From positions 1 through 64,000 of the forward strand of contig NZ_JXYP01000041.1 of NCBI RefSeq assembly GCF_000964005.1: DNA of 64,000 nt, given 5' to 3'. The DNA is from Williamsia herbipolensis. GTDB lineage: Bacteria > Actinomycetota > Actinomycetes > Mycobacteriales > Mycobacteriaceae. Made by a program: the position numbers and the translations under genes. Below are positions 63,875 through 64,000 of this stretch, one piece after another (position 1 is the first letter of the stretch; each line of letters opens with the position of its first letter). Under the pieces are notes generated by a model. That model ran no database searches. It was not told the origin of the DNA and was given only the letters and a program-made list of their open reading frames with translations.

Positions 63875-64000
63875 ATGACCGATGCGGGGACGGGCACCGA
63901 CACGACGGCGTCCTCGCCTGCCCGGACGCCGACCGACGAACAGTTGCTCGCCGCGCATCTCGGCGGTGACCCGCGGGCCTTCGGCCACCTCGTCCGACGC
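63875..64000 (+). CDS. sigM: ECF sigma factor SigM, 3' truncated by window end
   Basis: Only the first 42 codons are present: a Thr/Ala-rich leader, then DEQLLAAHLGGDPRAFGHLVRR, which matches the region-2 start of ECF sigma factors and SigM in particular. ECF sigmas direct stress promoters; SigM in mycobacteria is non-essential and affects cell-envelope genes. The ATG is 8 nt after TACCGT. Position after murJ fits Rv3911. Region 4, the anti-sigma partner and trxB should lie just beyond the window. Confidence 0.85.
   Translation, partial: MTDAGTGTDTTASSPARTPTDEQLLAAHLGGDPRAFGHLVRR

Overview
The window is very GC-rich double-strand-coding DNA with short intergenic gaps, many GTG starts, repeated 4-nt ATGA/GTGA gene overlaps and many genes that appear to start directly at the transcription start behind a TANNNT -10 box. 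The gene content (mycobacterial-type MurJ-pseudokinase fusion, DUF6049, cca-nudix-sigM block, CmtR-like sensor, mycothiol-type DsbA, glpD-TetR-alkylDHAP-synthase-DagK block) points to a mycolic-acid-containing actinobacterium, most likely Gordonia or a close relative such as Rhodococcus or Williamsia. No tRNA, rRNA, insertion sequence, prophage or CRISPR array was seen. The first ~60 bases are low-complexity C-runs and look like a contig edge. The last gene, sigM, is cut off by the window end; by synteny the replication origin should lie a short distance beyond it.

Layout. 0-3 kb: an envelope locus (glycine-zipper protein, lipoprotein, single-pass membrane protein). 3-6 kb: a CGNR regulator divergent from a tiny Cys protein, then lon with a heat/oxidative-stress-like promoter. 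6-10 kb: tautomerase, SDR, a CmtR-like sensor coupled to a CDF transporter, divergent from an esterase; TfoX-N and DUF1275 proteins. 10-17 kb: leuS, SdpI-like protein, bile-acid-symporter-like protein, secreted serine hydrolase divergent from a TetR. 17-20 kb: a redox module (TetR, CPYC peroxiredoxin, DsbA-like nitroreductase), a TVP38 protein, TetR/MFS pair. 21.8-27.1 kb: an APC permease translationally coupled to an FMN hydroxyacid oxidase, RidA, a SAM methyltransferase and a FAD hydroxyacid dehydrogenase. 27-37.8 kb: NTF2-like, MOSC, an HTTM-like gene broken by a TAG codon, panE-yqgE, an MFS gene, an aspartate-repeat protein, an EgtE-like enzyme, a ClC transporter and a phosphoesterase. 38-44 kb: acyl-CoA dehydrogenase and the glpD/TetR/alkylDHAP-synthase/DagK lipid block. 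44-45.7 kb: a DnaA-box-like cluster, CsbD and Dps. 45.7-49.4 kb: a five-gene operon (HAD phosphatase, GT2, acyl-CoA dehydrogenase-like, PIG-L deacetylase, NodS-like methyltransferase). 49.6-52 kb: GAF-ANTAR and EAL/DICT signalling genes. 52-64 kb: cca, nudix, DUF6049, murJ, with tag and nitronate monooxygenase inserted before sigM.

How it works together. Two tightly coupled operons look like undescribed pathways. The 21.8-27.1 kb set pairs oxidases typical for the two enantiomers of 2-hydroxyacids with an importer, a 2-iminoacid deaminase and a methyltransferase, suggesting handling of a 2-hydroxy/2-oxo acid. The 45.7-49.4 kb set contains a glycosyltransferase, an N-deacetylase and a NodS-type N-methyltransferase plus an acyl-modifying enzyme, functionally reminiscent of nodCBS. 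Several divergent promoters carry inverted or direct repeats exactly over the predicted -10/-35 elements, so local one-gene regulators (TetR, ArsR) can be matched to likely operators.
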